Positions 8,716-17,807 of a stretch of 64,000 nt of DNA are shown here, one piece after another. The stretch comes from Natroniella sp046097105. GTDB taxonomy: Bacteria > Bacillota > Halanaerobiia > Halobacteroidales > Halobacteroidaceae. The position numbers and the translations under genes are program-made. The stretch is taken from contig NZ_CP175562.1 in the NCBI RefSeq assembly GCF_046097105.1, forward strand, positions 124,001 through 188,000. Reading direction: 5' to 3'. The first letter of the stretch is position 1. Every line of letters begins with the position of its first letter. The notes below the pieces were generated by a model, which was not told the DNA's origin, ran no database searches, and saw only the letters and a list, made by a program, of their open reading frames with translations.

Positions 8716-8762
8716 TTTTATTTTTTCAAGAACTTTTTATAAAAAACGATGCAACGCTAGTG

Positions 8763-8771
8763 ATTAAATGT
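8763..8771. repeat. Right target-site duplication of the IS element
   Basis: ATTAAATGT follows the right inverted repeat exactly and matches 7309-7317. Confidence 0.9.
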
Positions 8772-8806
8772 TAATTATTAATTGTACTTATAGAGGAGGG
8801 GTTATA

Positions 8807-10786
8807 ATGCTTAAAATTGGTTCTACAGTTTTGTGGTTGTCATTAATAGTTATTCTATATTCAATAACTGCTTATTTATTAGGATTGAAATTAAAGAATA
8901 AAAGATTAATTAAGAGTGCTCATAATGGTGTGTTTGCGAATGCAATCCTTGTTACAATTGCTTCGGTAATTTTATTTTATGTATTAGGGGTTAGTGATTT
9001 TTCTATTGAATATGTAGCTCGTTATACTAGTAGAAACTTACCATTAGTTTATAAGTTAGCAGCTTTTTGGGCTGGTAATAGTGGTTCTTTGTTGCTATGG
9101 TTTTGGTTATTATCAATTTATGGAGTAGTTGTTGCTTTTTCTAAAGATCCACTAAAAGCAAAGTTAAAGCCTTATGCTAGTTTAGTTATTTTATTGATTG
9201 GATTATTTTTTTCAATATTGTTGAATTTTGATAGTAGTCCTTTTACGCAGCCTGACTTTTTGATTAGAGATGGAGCTGGTTTAAATCCAATGTTACAGAA
9301 TATAGGGATGATAGTTCATCCTATAACCCAGTTTTTAGGTTATGTGGGGGTTGCTGTTCCTTTTGCTTACTTAATTGCTGATTTGATTTTAGATCTGAAA
9401 GGGGAGGCTTGGGTTAAGGTAGTTAGAAGGTGGACTTTATTTACTTGGCTTTTCTTAACAATTGGTATGGTTTCTGGTGGAGAATGGGCTTATGTTGAGC
9501 TGGGTTGGGGAGGTTATTGGGCTTGGGATCCAATTGAAAATGCTTCTTTATTTCCTTGGTTGACAATTACAGCCTTTTTACATTCATTGATTATTCAGGA
9601 AAAGAAAGGTGTTTTTAAAGTCTGGAATGCTTCATTGGTAATTGTTAGTTTTATTTTGACTATCTTTGGTACATTTTTGGCTAGAAGTGGGATTTTAGCC
9701 TCTGTACATGCTTTTTCAGAAGGAGATACAGGGACTTATTTCTTATTTTTTATGAGTTTAACTACTATAATTAGTTTATCTTTATTTGTTTGGCGTTTTA
9801 AGAGTCTTAAGAGCAAGGAATATGAATTTCCATTTGTTTCTAAAGAAAATACATTCTTAATTAATAATTGGTTGATATGTATTATTGCAGCAGTTGTCTT
9901 TTTTGGTACTACTTATCCATTGATTTCACAATTTATTCAAGGCAGGCAGGTTGAGTTAGGGCAAGAGTTTTTTAATCAAGCTACTATTCCATTATGGATT
10001 AGCATGGTATTGCTAATGGGTTTGGGGACATATCTACCATGGGGGAATCTATCCATAGATATCTTAAAAAAGAGGTTTGCTGTACCGTTAGTGTTGGCCC
10101 ATCTATTTGGATTTGGCATTTATTTTTTAATGAGAGTTAGAAACTTTTCTGCTATGTTAGCTATTACAGCTTCATTCTTTGTAGTGGTAGTTACAATAAT
10201 TGATATTTATCGTGGAATTAAAGCAAGGATGAAGGGGCAAAAAGAAGGGTTTATAACTGCTTTTATCAGATTAACGGCTGCAGATCGGAGAAAATACGGA
10301 GGATATATGGTTCATATAGCAATTATTATGATGGTATTTGGGATTGCAGGTTCTAGCGCTTATCAAGAGGATATACAGGTAACTGTTAATCAAGATGAGG
10401 TTATTAAATTTATGGATTATGAGCTAACTTATAATGGATTAAAGCTTGCTGAAACTGATCATAAGGTAACCGTTTTTGCTGAAATTGATGTTACAAAGAA
10501 TGGAGCAGAATATGATTTATTAAGGCCAGCTCAGGAATATTTTGGAGATCCAACTGAAGAAGATTCGAGTGCTCAAATTGATTTCAGAAGAAATATTAGA
10601 GAAGATTTATATTTAGTTCTAGCTGGCTGGGATAAAGGTGGAGAAGAAGCTACTTTTTGGATAGTTAGTAATCCAGTAGTTGGTTGGGTATTTTGGGGTA
10701 TGAGGTTATTAGTGATCGGAACGATAATTGCTTTATGGCCTAATGAGAAGAAGTATTATAAAGAATTAATAAAAGAATCTGTCTAA
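8807..10786 (+). CDS. ccmF: Cytochrome c haem lyase subunit
   Basis: A 659-residue polytopic membrane protein of the haem handling family. The WWD region (WGGYWAWDPIENAS) near residues 236-249 binds haem on the outer face of the membrane, and paired histidines in hydrophobic loops (for example IVHPITQFLGY) fit the haem ligands. It joins haem delivered by CcmE to apocytochromes such as NrfA. The start at 8807 follows GAGGAGGGG; a longer frame beginning 13 codons upstream overlaps the IS target duplication and lacks a binding site. The IS immediately upstream probably breaks co-transcription with ccmE. Confidence 0.92.
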   Translation: MLKIGSTVLWLSLIVILYSITAYLLGLKLKNKRLIKSAHNGVFANAILVTIASVILFYVLGVSDFSIEYVARYTSRNLPLVYKLAAFWAGNSGSLLLWFWLLSIYGVVVAFSKDPLKAKLKPYASLVILLIGLFFSILLNFDSSPFTQPDFLIRDGAGLNPMLQNIGMIVHPITQFLGYVGVAVPFAYLIADLILDLKGEAWVKVVRRWTLFTWLFLTIGMVSGGEWAYVELGWGGYWAWDPIENASLFPWLTITAFLHSLIIQEKKGVFKVWNASLVIVSFILTIFGTFLARSGILASVHAFSEGDTGTYFLFFMSLTTIISLSLFVWRFKSLKSKEYEFPFVSKENTFLINNWLICIIAAVVFFGTTYPLISQFIQGRQVELGQEFFNQATIPLWISMVLLMGLGTYLPWGNLSIDILKKRFAVPLVLAHLFGFGIYFLMRVRNFSAMLAITASFFVVVVTIIDIYRGIKARMKGQKEGFITAFIRLTAADRRKYGGYMVHIAIIMMVFGIAGSSAYQEDIQVTVNQDEVIKFMDYELTYNGLKLAETDHKVTVFAEIDVTKNGAEYDLLRPAQEYFGDPTEEDSSAQIDFRRNIREDLYLVLAGWDKGGEEATFWIVSNPVVGWVFWGMRLLVIGTIIALWPNEKKYYKELIKESV

Positions 10787-10886
10787 TTGTTTAATTTAAT
10801 TTGTTTTAATCTTATCTTTTGAATTTGTTCTTTAACTATTAGTTATTCATTATTAATTATTAACTGAACTTCTAGGAGGTGGTTTA

Positions 10887-11150
10887 ATGTCAGCAGTAGT
10901 TGGTATAGCTGGTCTGATAATAGCTAGTTTAGTTATTTACTTATTAGGTTATCCTTTCTTTGAAGATGATTATATCAATTACCAACAGAAGATTATTGAA
11001 TTAAAGAAGAAAGAAAAGCTGCAACAAACAGAGATTTTTACTTTATTAGATGAGTTAGAGCTTGATAAATTGATGGGAAAAGTATCAGAAAAGAAATATC
11101 GATGTTTTAAAAAAAGCTTTCAGCAGTTGATAGTAGATAAGAATCAATAA
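10887..11150 (+). CDS. Small CcmI-like membrane protein
   Basis: An 87-residue protein with one N-terminal membrane segment (residues 3-22) followed by a charged helix containing LLDELELDKLMGKVSEKKY. That helix resembles the short conserved region after the membrane segment of CcmI-type cytochrome c biogenesis proteins. It lies between ccmF and ccmA, with AGGAGGTGG before its ATG. I infer a role in apocytochrome or lyase assembly. It is much shorter than proteobacterial CcmI and lacks a TPR domain. Confidence 0.55.
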   Translation: MSAVVGIAGLIIASLVIYLLGYPFFEDDYINYQQKIIELKKKEKLQQTEIFTLLDELELDKLMGKVSEKKYRCFKKSFQQLIVDKNQ

Positions 11151-11163
11151 GGGAGTTGAGTGC

Positions 11164-11883
11164 ATGAAAGCTAAAATAGCATTGGCTGTTAATAACTTAA
11201 AAAAGAAGCTTAATGGAAAAGAACTCTTAACTGGAATCGACTTTAATCTAACAGAAGGTGAAATTTTAAGTATTTTTGGGCCAAATGGTGCAGGAAAGAC
11301 AACATTATTAAACTTATTATCTACAGCTACTAATCCTACTACAGGAAGAATTGAGATTATGGGCCAAGATATTATTGAAGATTCAATAATTATCAAAGAG
11401 CAAGTTGGTTTGATCTCTCATGAAACTTTTTTTTACGATAAGTTAACTGCTTATGAAAACTTAGAGTTTTATGGAAAAATGTATAGCATAACTGATCTTG
11501 ATAATAGAATTTTCAGGGTGATCAAAGAGGTAGGACTTAAGTATTGTTTACATGATTTTGTAGCTACATTTTCAAGAGGAATGAAGCAGCGTTTAGCAAT
11601 TGCTAGAGCTATCTTACATTTACCTAAGTTACTATTATTAGATGAACCTTATACTGGTTTAGACCAGCATGCAATCGAAATGTTAAATGGAATAGTCAAA
11701 AAATTAAATGAACAAGGAAGAACGATAGTTACAGTGACCCATAACTTACAGCAAGGATTAAAGATATCAGATCAATTTTTAATCTTAATCGATGGTAGAA
11801 TCGAATTTGCAGCTAACAGCCAAGAATTTACAACAACAGAACTGAAAGAAAAGTATAGTGGGTTATTAGGTGGTAGGCTATGA
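11164..11883 (+). CDS. ccmA: Haem exporter ATP-binding subunit
   Basis: A 239-residue ABC ATPase. Walker A is GPNGAGKTT near residues 39-47, the signature motif appears as FSRGMKQRL, and Walker B is LLLLDEP. With CcmB and CcmC it uses ATP to release holo-CcmE or drive haem handover across the cytoplasmic membrane. It starts 13 bases after the CcmI-like gene and overlaps ccmB by 4 bases. The ABC-2-like CcmB and WWD-type CcmC downstream make the CcmA identity firm. Confidence 0.88.
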   Translation: MKAKIALAVNNLKKKLNGKELLTGIDFNLTEGEILSIFGPNGAGKTTLLNLLSTATNPTTGRIEIMGQDIIEDSIIIKEQVGLISHETFFYDKLTAYENLEFYGKMYSITDLDNRIFRVIKEVGLKYCLHDFVATFSRGMKQRLAIARAILHLPKLLLLDEPYTGLDQHAIEMLNGIVKKLNEQGRTIVTVTHNLQQGLKISDQFLILIDGRIEFAANSQEFTTTELKEKYSGLLGGRL

Positions 11884-12560
11884 AGTATTTACAACAAATA
11901 AAAACTGTAGTATGGAAAGACTTAAAAGTTGAGTTGAGAACTAAAGATATGTTAGCTTCGATGATCGTTTTTGCTTTGTTAGTAATAGTTATTTTTGCCT
12001 TTGTTTTTGATCCTGCTGGAACAGAATTGGAAGGGGTTTTCCCAGGGGTTATGTGGGTCATATTTATCTTTTCCGGTTTATTATGTCTTAATCGTTCTTT
12101 CATGATTGAAAAGTATAATAATAGCATCTTTGGTTTGATACTCTGTCCAGTTGACAAAAGTGTCATTTATTTTGGGAAGTTGATTGCTAATTTAACATTA
12201 ATGTTTATTATAGAGGCAGTTGCTCTATTTTTTTTGATGATTTTATTTGGGTATAGTATAGCTGGCCCTCTCTGGCAATTAGTAATCGTTATCTTTTTGG
12301 GTACTTTTGGTTTTGTGGCGATTGGAACATTTTTAGCAGCTTTGACTTCTAATATAGATGGTAGTGAAGTTTTATTACCGGTTATTCTTTTGCCGATGAT
12401 TGTACCATTAATAATTGGAGTTGTAGAGTTGACAGCAGGTGTGGTAGAAGAAGGTGCTGGAATTACTGAAGTTGTTTCCTGGTTGAACTTAATTATAGTT
12501 TATGATCTGATTTTTACAGTAGTTCCTTTTATGTTGTTTGATTTTTTAATGGAGGTGTAA
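11880..12560 (+). CDS. ccmB: Haem exporter permease subunit B
   Basis: A 226-residue membrane protein with about six hydrophobic segments (for example around residues 24-42, 51-68, 93-116, 124-148, 156-176 and 200-222). N-terminal VWKDLKVELRTKDM is typical of CcmB. It pairs with CcmA through ATGA overlap and precedes ccmC by 2 bases. Role: membrane half of the CcmAB(C) complex in cytochrome c maturation. Confidence 0.88.
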   Translation: MKYLQQIKTVVWKDLKVELRTKDMLASMIVFALLVIVIFAFVFDPAGTELEGVFPGVMWVIFIFSGLLCLNRSFMIEKYNNSIFGLILCPVDKSVIYFGKLIANLTLMFIIEAVALFFLMILFGYSIAGPLWQLVIVIFLGTFGFVAIGTFLAALTSNIDGSEVLLPVILLPMIVPLIIGVVELTAGVVEEGAGITEVVSWLNLIIVYDLIFTVVPFMLFDFLMEV

Positions 12561-12562
12561 GT

Positions 12563-13261
12563 ATGGTTAAGCAAGAGGTTGTTAAAGATAAATTAGAGCA
12601 AGTACTAAAATGGTCAACATTTATAGTAGTGGCTTTAAGCTTGTATATGATCTTTATTTATGCTCCAAGAGAGAGGATAATGGGTGATATTCAACGCTTA
12701 TTTTATTATCATTTAGCATCAGCTTGGGTTGCTTTTTTTGCTTTTTTTGTAGTCTTTGTGACTAGTATCATATATCTAAAGAAACGTGATCGAATATCTA
12801 GTGCCATCAGTTTAGCTTCAGCGGAGATAGGGGTTATCTTTACTACTATTGTCTTAATTACCGGGCCAATCTGGGCTAGACCGATTTGGAACAGATGGTG
12901 GACTTGGGATCCTCGCTTAACAACTACTTTGATTTTATGGTTTATTTATCTTGCTTATATTTTGATCAGACTTTCAGCGGAAGATGAAAAGACAGGGTTA
13001 TTAGCAGCTATCTTTGGAATTATCGGCTTTATCAATGTACCGATTGTCTTTATGTCGATTAGATGGTGGCGTTCTATTCATCCTCAGGTGATTGAAGGAG
13101 GAGGTTCTAGCATAAATCCTTTAATGCTCCATACTTTATTTGTTAGTGTAGCTGCTTTTAGTTTACTTTATTTTTATTTATTAATTAAGAGGGTTAAAGT
13201 AGAATTATTAGCTGAACAAATAAAGGAGTTTAAAGAATTATTACGAAAGCAATGCCATTAA
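12563..13261 (+). CDS. ccmC: Haem transporter/ligase subunit C
   Basis: A 232-residue polytopic protein of the haem handling family with a WWD motif (WNRWWTWDPRLTT) near residues 110-122 and a conserved histidine in FYYHLASAW. CcmC presents haem to CcmE. A GGAGGTGTAAGTATG start sequence overlaps the end of ccmB. The small CcmD-like gene follows 16 bases later, giving the usual ABCD order. Confidence 0.9.
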   Translation: MVKQEVVKDKLEQVLKWSTFIVVALSLYMIFIYAPRERIMGDIQRLFYYHLASAWVAFFAFFVVFVTSIIYLKKRDRISSAISLASAEIGVIFTTIVLITGPIWARPIWNRWWTWDPRLTTTLILWFIYLAYILIRLSAEDEKTGLLAAIFGIIGFINVPIVFMSIRWWRSIHPQVIEGGGSSINPLMLHTLFVSVAAFSLLYFYLLIKRVKVELLAEQIKEFKELLRKQCH

Positions 13262-13277
13262 ATTAAGGAGGTATAAA

Positions 13278-13412
13278 ATGGACTATTTTAATTACTTATT
13301 GATCGGTTATCTAATTATTTGGGTTCTAATCTTTTTTTATACAGCTAGTATAGGTCAAAAGCAGAAAAAATTAGAGAAAGAGATTAAATTTCTTAAAGAT
13401 AGTTTGGACTAA
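13278..13412 (+). CDS. ccmD: Small CcmD-like membrane protein
   Basis: A 44-residue frame. ATG follows AAGGAGGTATAAA. One membrane segment (residues 7-24) is followed by a basic, coiled-coil-like tail (QKQKKLEKEIKFLKDSL). Size, topology and place right after ccmC match CcmD, which stabilises the CcmABC-CcmE complex and helps free holo-CcmE. Sequence conservation in CcmD is too weak to prove it. Confidence 0.72.
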   Translation: MDYFNYLLIGYLIIWVLIFFYTASIGQKQKKLEKEIKFLKDSLD

Positions 13413-13444
13413 ATTAGTTGAGTGATAAAGAGAGGGGGCTAAGG

Positions 13445-14026
13445 ATGAATAAAAATTTAGAGAAGTTTTTACTTTTAATTTTAGGTGTTGGATTGGTAGT
13501 GGGTATGATCTTAACTAGTCAAGTTAGATGGACTACTGATCAAAAGGAAGGAATTCCTCTAGAAGAGGTATTTGGGGGAAATAACAGAAAAGATTCCAAT
13601 CAACAAACTGAAGTTGAGGTAGAAGTTAATGAAGCTGGTTTTCCTAAAAGAATTATAGATTTACAATTAGATGAATTTTTAGTTGGTCAGGAAGCAATAA
13701 TAGAGATAAATAAAGATTTAGAGATCGATTTAGAATTGCTTGATGGTTATGCAGGTTATTATAGTAATGCTGGACGAGGAGAAGTTAAAGTCTTTATTTC
13801 TGAGTTAGATAGTTTCCGTGAGATTGAAGAGATAAATAATGAAATAAAAGCAAATGAGCAGTTTGCGGAGACAAATTTTTTCATGATTAGTGGAGAAAAA
13901 ATCTATTTTACTCAAAAAGAAGGTCTAAACTATTATTATTATCAACAGGGAAATAAAGTTTATTGGATTGCTGTTAGTGGAGTTGATGAGATGCTTGTAG
14001 TTGGTCATTTAATAAATATATTGTAA
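13445..14026 (+). CDS. Unrecognised membrane-anchored exported protein
   Basis: A 193-residue protein: short basic start, one hydrophobic segment (residues 8-26), then an acidic soluble domain expected outside the membrane. The domain is rich in Asp/Glu and ends with a Tyr-rich beta region (NYYYYQQGNKVYWIAV). No haem or metal-binding Cys motif. ATG follows GAGGGGGCTAAGG, 32 bases after ccmD. It likely belongs to the same transcription unit as the ccm genes and the next gene, but I recognise no family. Confidence 0.6.
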   Translation: MNKNLEKFLLLILGVGLVVGMILTSQVRWTTDQKEGIPLEEVFGGNNRKDSNQQTEVEVEVNEAGFPKRIIDLQLDEFLVGQEAIIEINKDLEIDLELLDGYAGYYSNAGRGEVKVFISELDSFREIEEINNEIKANEQFAETNFFMISGEKIYFTQKEGLNYYYYQQGNKVYWIAVSGVDEMLVVGHLINIL

Positions 14027-14050
14027 TTGATTGTGAGGAGGTTGATTAGG

Positions 14051-14611
14051 ATGGCTAAAGGCAATAATAAAATTTTTGGTTTAATAGTTCTAATAGCTGT
14101 TATATTCTTAACGGGAAGGGCTTGGATAAATAATGGAGGGTTAGAAAGCTTTACAGAATCAACTGATTTCAACAGGTTGATTGGTGACCCAATAGTTGAA
14201 GCAAGAAGCTATCAAGGGCAAGAGGTTTATATGACAGAGATTTCTCCTGAGGCTGGTGATGAGTATATTTATTTTTCATTAAAGAGAGTTGATCAAAAGA
14301 ATATAATCTTTTTTGAAGTAGAGAATAAAATAGGTAGTTTGGTTCCATTAATAGCATATATAACTCCAACAGGAAGATTATTTGTCGGTACTAGTTTGTG
14401 CGAACCTTGTGGAGGTAGAAGATTACATTTAAAAGATGACACTGTAGTCTGCAATAGATGTAATACAACTTACAACATTGAAAATCGAGTAGGAATTAGA
14501 GGTACTGCTGCTTGTATGGAGTATCCACCTGTGGCGGTAGATTATAGAATTATAGATGATCAGATTAAAATACCTATTAGAGAAATTAAGTATTGGAAGC
14601 CTCGATTGTAA
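14051..14611 (+). CDS. DUF2318-like membrane-anchored protein with paired CxxC motifs
   Basis: A 186-residue protein: one N-terminal membrane segment (residues 8-25), a beta-rich region, then FVGTSLCEPCGGRRL and VVCNRCNTTYN, two CxxC pairs near residues 118 and 136. This layout matches DUF2318 (Fe-S-containing membrane-type proteins), where the four Cys probably bind a metal or Fe-S centre outside the membrane. ATG follows GAGGAGG at 9 bases. Its place after ccmD suggests an electron-transfer or maturation role; this is inference. Confidence 0.65.
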   Translation: MAKGNNKIFGLIVLIAVIFLTGRAWINNGGLESFTESTDFNRLIGDPIVEARSYQGQEVYMTEISPEAGDEYIYFSLKRVDQKNIIFFEVENKIGSLVPLIAYITPTGRLFVGTSLCEPCGGRRLHLKDDTVVCNRCNTTYNIENRVGIRGTAACMEYPPVAVDYRIIDDQIKIPIREIKYWKPRL

Positions 14612-14911
14612 AGTCTTTTTTATCAACTCTAAAATTTAAACTGTATTCTTCTTTTAAGTTAATGTAGATACAAATAAGATCAAGTGATTTTCAATAATAT
14701 TTATTCACATGAAATTATTTTAGGAGAATTATAAAAATTATAACAATAAAAACAATTAAAACTTCTTGATTTATTTATTGCAATAAGATATAATATTTTT
14801 GTAATGATATAGTAAATCAGTATTTTTTCTATGAATTATGTAATTGAGTAGTTTAGTAGATTTAGGTTTTAATCATCCTGGAGAATTATAGTAGGAGATA
14901 AGCTTAGGATT

Positions 14912-14939
14912 GATTAAGATAAAATAACTTATCTTAATC
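14912..14939. other. Hairpin in the 14612-15065 gap
   Basis: GATTAAGATAA is followed six bases later by its exact complement TTATCTTAATC. There is no T-run, so it is not an obvious terminator. The rest of the 450-base gap before the FMN-binding lipoprotein is AT-rich and shows nothing else I can support. Confidence 0.45.
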
Positions 14940-15065
14940 GATTGCTTGTGTAAGTTATGACAATCTCAATGATTTAATAGCATCATAAGCCACCATAAGT
15001 TTCTATTAGAAATGCTAGTATTATTTGCTTTACACTATTAAAAATTCTTTAGGAGGGAATAAGTT

Positions 15066-15776
15066 ATGTTTAAGAAAAGATCTGTATTTATTTTAGCAGC
15101 ATTATTGGTAGTAGCAACACTTGTATTAGTTGGGTGTACAGGAGAAGAAGTTGAAGAAACTGATGCATCACTTTTAGAAGATGGTGAATATGTAGGTTAT
15201 TCACAAGCTAGTGCTAGAGGTTATGTGGAAGCTTTAGTTACAATTGAAGGAGATGAGATTGTAGCAGTAGAATTAACAGAATATCAACTACAGCCTGGTG
15301 AAGCTAAAGGAGAAGATTATCACTATGAAGCTTGGCATGAGGCTATGGACATATTACCAGATAGCTTTGTAGAGGCTAATGATTCAGAAGTAGATATTGT
15401 TTCCGGTGCTACTAGTACAACTAATATGTCTATGGAAGCAGTAGATATGGCACTTCAGAAAGCTCAAGGTGTTACAGAATTTGATGGTACTTATGCAGCG
15501 TTTACTGATAAGAATGAAAGAGGTAGCCACTTTGTAGCTTGGGTAACAGTAGAAGATGGAGATATTATCGAAGTTGAACTTAATGAATCAAGAGATGGTG
15601 AGTATAAGCCTGACGATTATCAACATGAGGCTTACAACGAAGCTAGGGTTGAGCAAGCTGCAAGAAAAGTATCAGCTAATAGTGCTGATGTAGATGTATA
15701 CTCTGGAGCTACTGGTAGTTCTAATGGTTGGATTGAAGCTGCAGAGCTAGCTTTAGAAAAAGCTGGCTTAAAGTAA
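15066..15776 (+). CDS. Lipoprotein with two FMN-binding domains
   Basis: A 236-residue exported protein. Residues 1-24 form a lipoprotein signal with lipobox LVGC, so it should be lipid-anchored outside the cytoplasmic membrane. Two tandem FMN-binding domains follow, each about 100 residues and each ending in the flavinylation motif: DIVSGATSTT near residue 117 and DVYSGATGSS near 216. The Thr in SGAT is the usual covalent FMN site. The layout suggests an extracytoplasmic redox carrier, perhaps supplying the haem respiratory system just upstream. No apbE or rnf/nqr gene is in the window. The ATG follows AGGAGGGAATAAGTT. Confidence 0.85.
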   Translation: MFKKRSVFILAALLVVATLVLVGCTGEEVEETDASLLEDGEYVGYSQASARGYVEALVTIEGDEIVAVELTEYQLQPGEAKGEDYHYEAWHEAMDILPDSFVEANDSEVDIVSGATSTTNMSMEAVDMALQKAQGVTEFDGTYAAFTDKNERGSHFVAWVTVEDGDIIEVELNESRDGEYKPDDYQHEAYNEARVEQAARKVSANSADVDVYSGATGSSNGWIEAAELALEKAGLK

Positions 15777-15805
15777 AAATTATTTTAAAATAAATGTCTA
15801 ACGAA

Positions 15806-15841
15806 GAATACTCTGTTATTAATAACAGAGTATTCTTTTTT
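15806..15841 (+). terminator. Terminator after the FMN-binding lipoprotein gene
   Basis: A 15-bp perfect inverted repeat (GAATACTCTGTTATT and its complement) followed by TTTTTTA. The gap from 15842 to 16176 is AT-rich and holds no gene; TATAAT near 15992 could be a -10 box, but no good -35 lies at the right distance. Confidence 0.88.
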
Positions 15842-16176
15842 ATTAAGTGGTTAATAAATTGTTGTGTAATGGTCAAGGGATAAATATCTTCAAATAGTTT
15901 TAACCTTATGATATAATACTCCCTATAAGAAGGAGAAGAGTTTTCTGTTGACCTGATAGAAAGTGTTAAATTTAAGGGGTCTATTTTTGTTATAATCTAT
16001 GTATGTTAAGGAAGAGCATCTTTAAATTTTGAACAAGTACGGTATAATAATAATAAGTTATAGTTATTTGAGCGGTTTTAAATTTAGATTTAAGTTAAAG
16101 TTGATTGTAATAGTTAATAATTAATAATAAAGAGTATAAAGAAGTTAGTTTATAAATACTAAAAGGAGAATTTGAA

Positions 16177-17553
16177 GTGGCAGTCAATAGTAATTCGGAA
16201 CGATTAGGGCAAGAAAAAATTTTGAAATTATTATTTAAATTATCGGTACCTTCAATTATTGGGATGAGTACTCAGGCTTTATATAATGTAGTAGATAGTA
16301 TTTATGTTGGACGTAGTAGTCAAGAGGCTTTATCAGCTTTATCTTTAGCCTTTCCTATACAAATAGTCTTGATTGCAATTGCAGTTGGAACAGGAATTGG
16401 AACTAGTTCTTTAATTTCAAGACTACTAGGAGAAGGGGAGGAAAACAGGGCCAACGAAGTAGCAGAACATACAGTAATTATCATTCTATTTTATGGTATA
16501 ATTGTTGGATTAATCGGTTATTTTTATTCTGATAATTTAATTCGGTTATTCACCTCTGAGCAGGTATTAATTGAGATGGGGACAAGCTATATTAGAATTA
16601 TGTTAATTGGTTCTATTGCTCTCTTTTATCCTATGATAGCAAATAACATACTGAGAGGAGAGGGAAATACCTTTGTTCCAATGTTAGGTTTGGTAGTAGG
16701 AGGGGTTTTAAATATTATTATAGATCCTTTTTTAATTTTTGGAATTGGTATCTTTCCTGAATTGGGAATAGAGGGGGCTGCTATTGCCAGTATCTTTTCT
16801 AAATTTGTTGGTGGGGTCTTGATTAGTTTGATTCTTTTTAGTCCTAAAACGCAGGTTAAATTTAATTTTAAAGACTTCAAGTTTGATTTTGAGATTATCA
16901 AAGAAATTTATGAAGTTGGTTTACCAGCAATGGTTATGCAATTACTATCAAGTGTTATGATTGCTGTAATGAATATTATTGTTGGAGGGTTTAGTACTGT
17001 AGCTATTGCAGTAGCAGGTATCTATTTTAGGTTACAGTCTTTCTTTTTTATGCCAATTTTTGGACTAGGGCAGGCTTATATGCCGATTCTTGGTTATAAT
17101 TATGGCCATAAAAATCCAAAGCGAATGAAGAAAACAATCAAGTATGGTCTATTGCTCAGTTCAGTTTTTACAGGAGCTGGTTTTGTTATATTTCAGTTAT
17201 TCCCAAGGGAGTTAATTCTGTTATTTAATGATACACCAGAGTTATTAGAGATTGGGGAGGTTGCTTTACGCCGAATAAGTTTAGCATTTCCGGTCATTGG
17301 CCCGGCTATCATTGCTTCGACTACCTTTCAAGCATTAGGAAAAGGGATTCCTAGCTTAGTACTTTCTTTTTTACGTCAGATAATTCTCTTATTACCGATA
17401 ATGTATCTATTAGGGCAATTATATAGTTTAGATGTTTTATGGTTTGCTTTTCCTATTTCTGAAATAATTTCTGCTATCTTAATTTTGTTTTGGTTGACAG
17501 CTACATTAAGAGAGATATTTACAAGAATGAAGAATGAACGAGAGGGATTATAG
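16177..17553 (+). CDS. MATE-family multidrug/cation antiporter
   Basis: A 458-residue protein with about twelve hydrophobic segments in two similar halves, as in the MATE (NorM/MepA-like) family. The N-terminus KLSVPSIIGMSTQALYNVVD and the later GEGNTFVPM segment are typical. It probably expels cationic compounds using a Na+ or H+ gradient. A GTG start follows AAAGGAGAATTTGAA. It stands alone, between the terminator of the FMN lipoprotein gene and the molybdenum cofactor cluster; the substrate is unknown. Confidence 0.88.
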   Translation: MAVNSNSERLGQEKILKLLFKLSVPSIIGMSTQALYNVVDSIYVGRSSQEALSALSLAFPIQIVLIAIAVGTGIGTSSLISRLLGEGEENRANEVAEHTVIIILFYGIIVGLIGYFYSDNLIRLFTSEQVLIEMGTSYIRIMLIGSIALFYPMIANNILRGEGNTFVPMLGLVVGGVLNIIIDPFLIFGIGIFPELGIEGAAIASIFSKFVGGVLISLILFSPKTQVKFNFKDFKFDFEIIKEIYEVGLPAMVMQLLSSVMIAVMNIIVGGFSTVAIAVAGIYFRLQSFFFMPIFGLGQAYMPILGYNYGHKNPKRMKKTIKYGLLLSSVFTGAGFVIFQLFPRELILLFNDTPELLEIGEVALRRISLAFPVIGPAIIASTTFQALGKGIPSLVLSFLRQIILLLPIMYLLGQLYSLDVLWFAFPISEIISAILILFWLTATLREIFTRMKNEREGL

Positions 17554-17807
17554 ATCATCTTATCTTATAAAATATAAGGTTAAATAGTTAATTATAGAAA
17601 ATAAATTGAGATTTAATTTTGCAGAATTTATAATTTTTCATTCAAGGATTAACTCAAGTTTAACTTTGAAAAATTAAAGGCTTTGACAGTGCACTGAGAC
17701 ATATCTACAAGTGTTAAAGAAATTTTATTGGTTATTGATTTTGCTAAAAGGGCTGTAAAATTATTTTCTTCTGATATTTATTACTAATACAAAGGATGTT
17801 AGAGATT

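Larger units (their letters stand above)
7318..8762 (-). mobile_element. IS4-family insertion sequence, 1445 bp, between ccmE and ccmF
   Basis: Terminal inverted repeats read CACTATCGTTGCATTGTT on the left and, inward from the right, CACTAGCGTTGCATCGTT. The element is flanked by a perfect 9-bp direct repeat (ATTAAATGT). It holds a single transposase gene on the minus strand. The insertion sits in the ccm gene group without disrupting a coding region and leaves the ccmF ribosome binding site 21 bases beyond its right duplication. None of the GGGCCAA words found throughout the window is inside it, consistent with a foreign origin. Confidence 0.92.

Noticed and set aside
11828..12166. A 112-residue minus-strand frame over ccmA/ccmB
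   Set aside because: It overlaps two firm genes and shows no family features.
17682..17710. Promoter for mobA at TTGACA near 17682
   Set aside because: No acceptable -10 hexamer is found 16-18 bases downstream.
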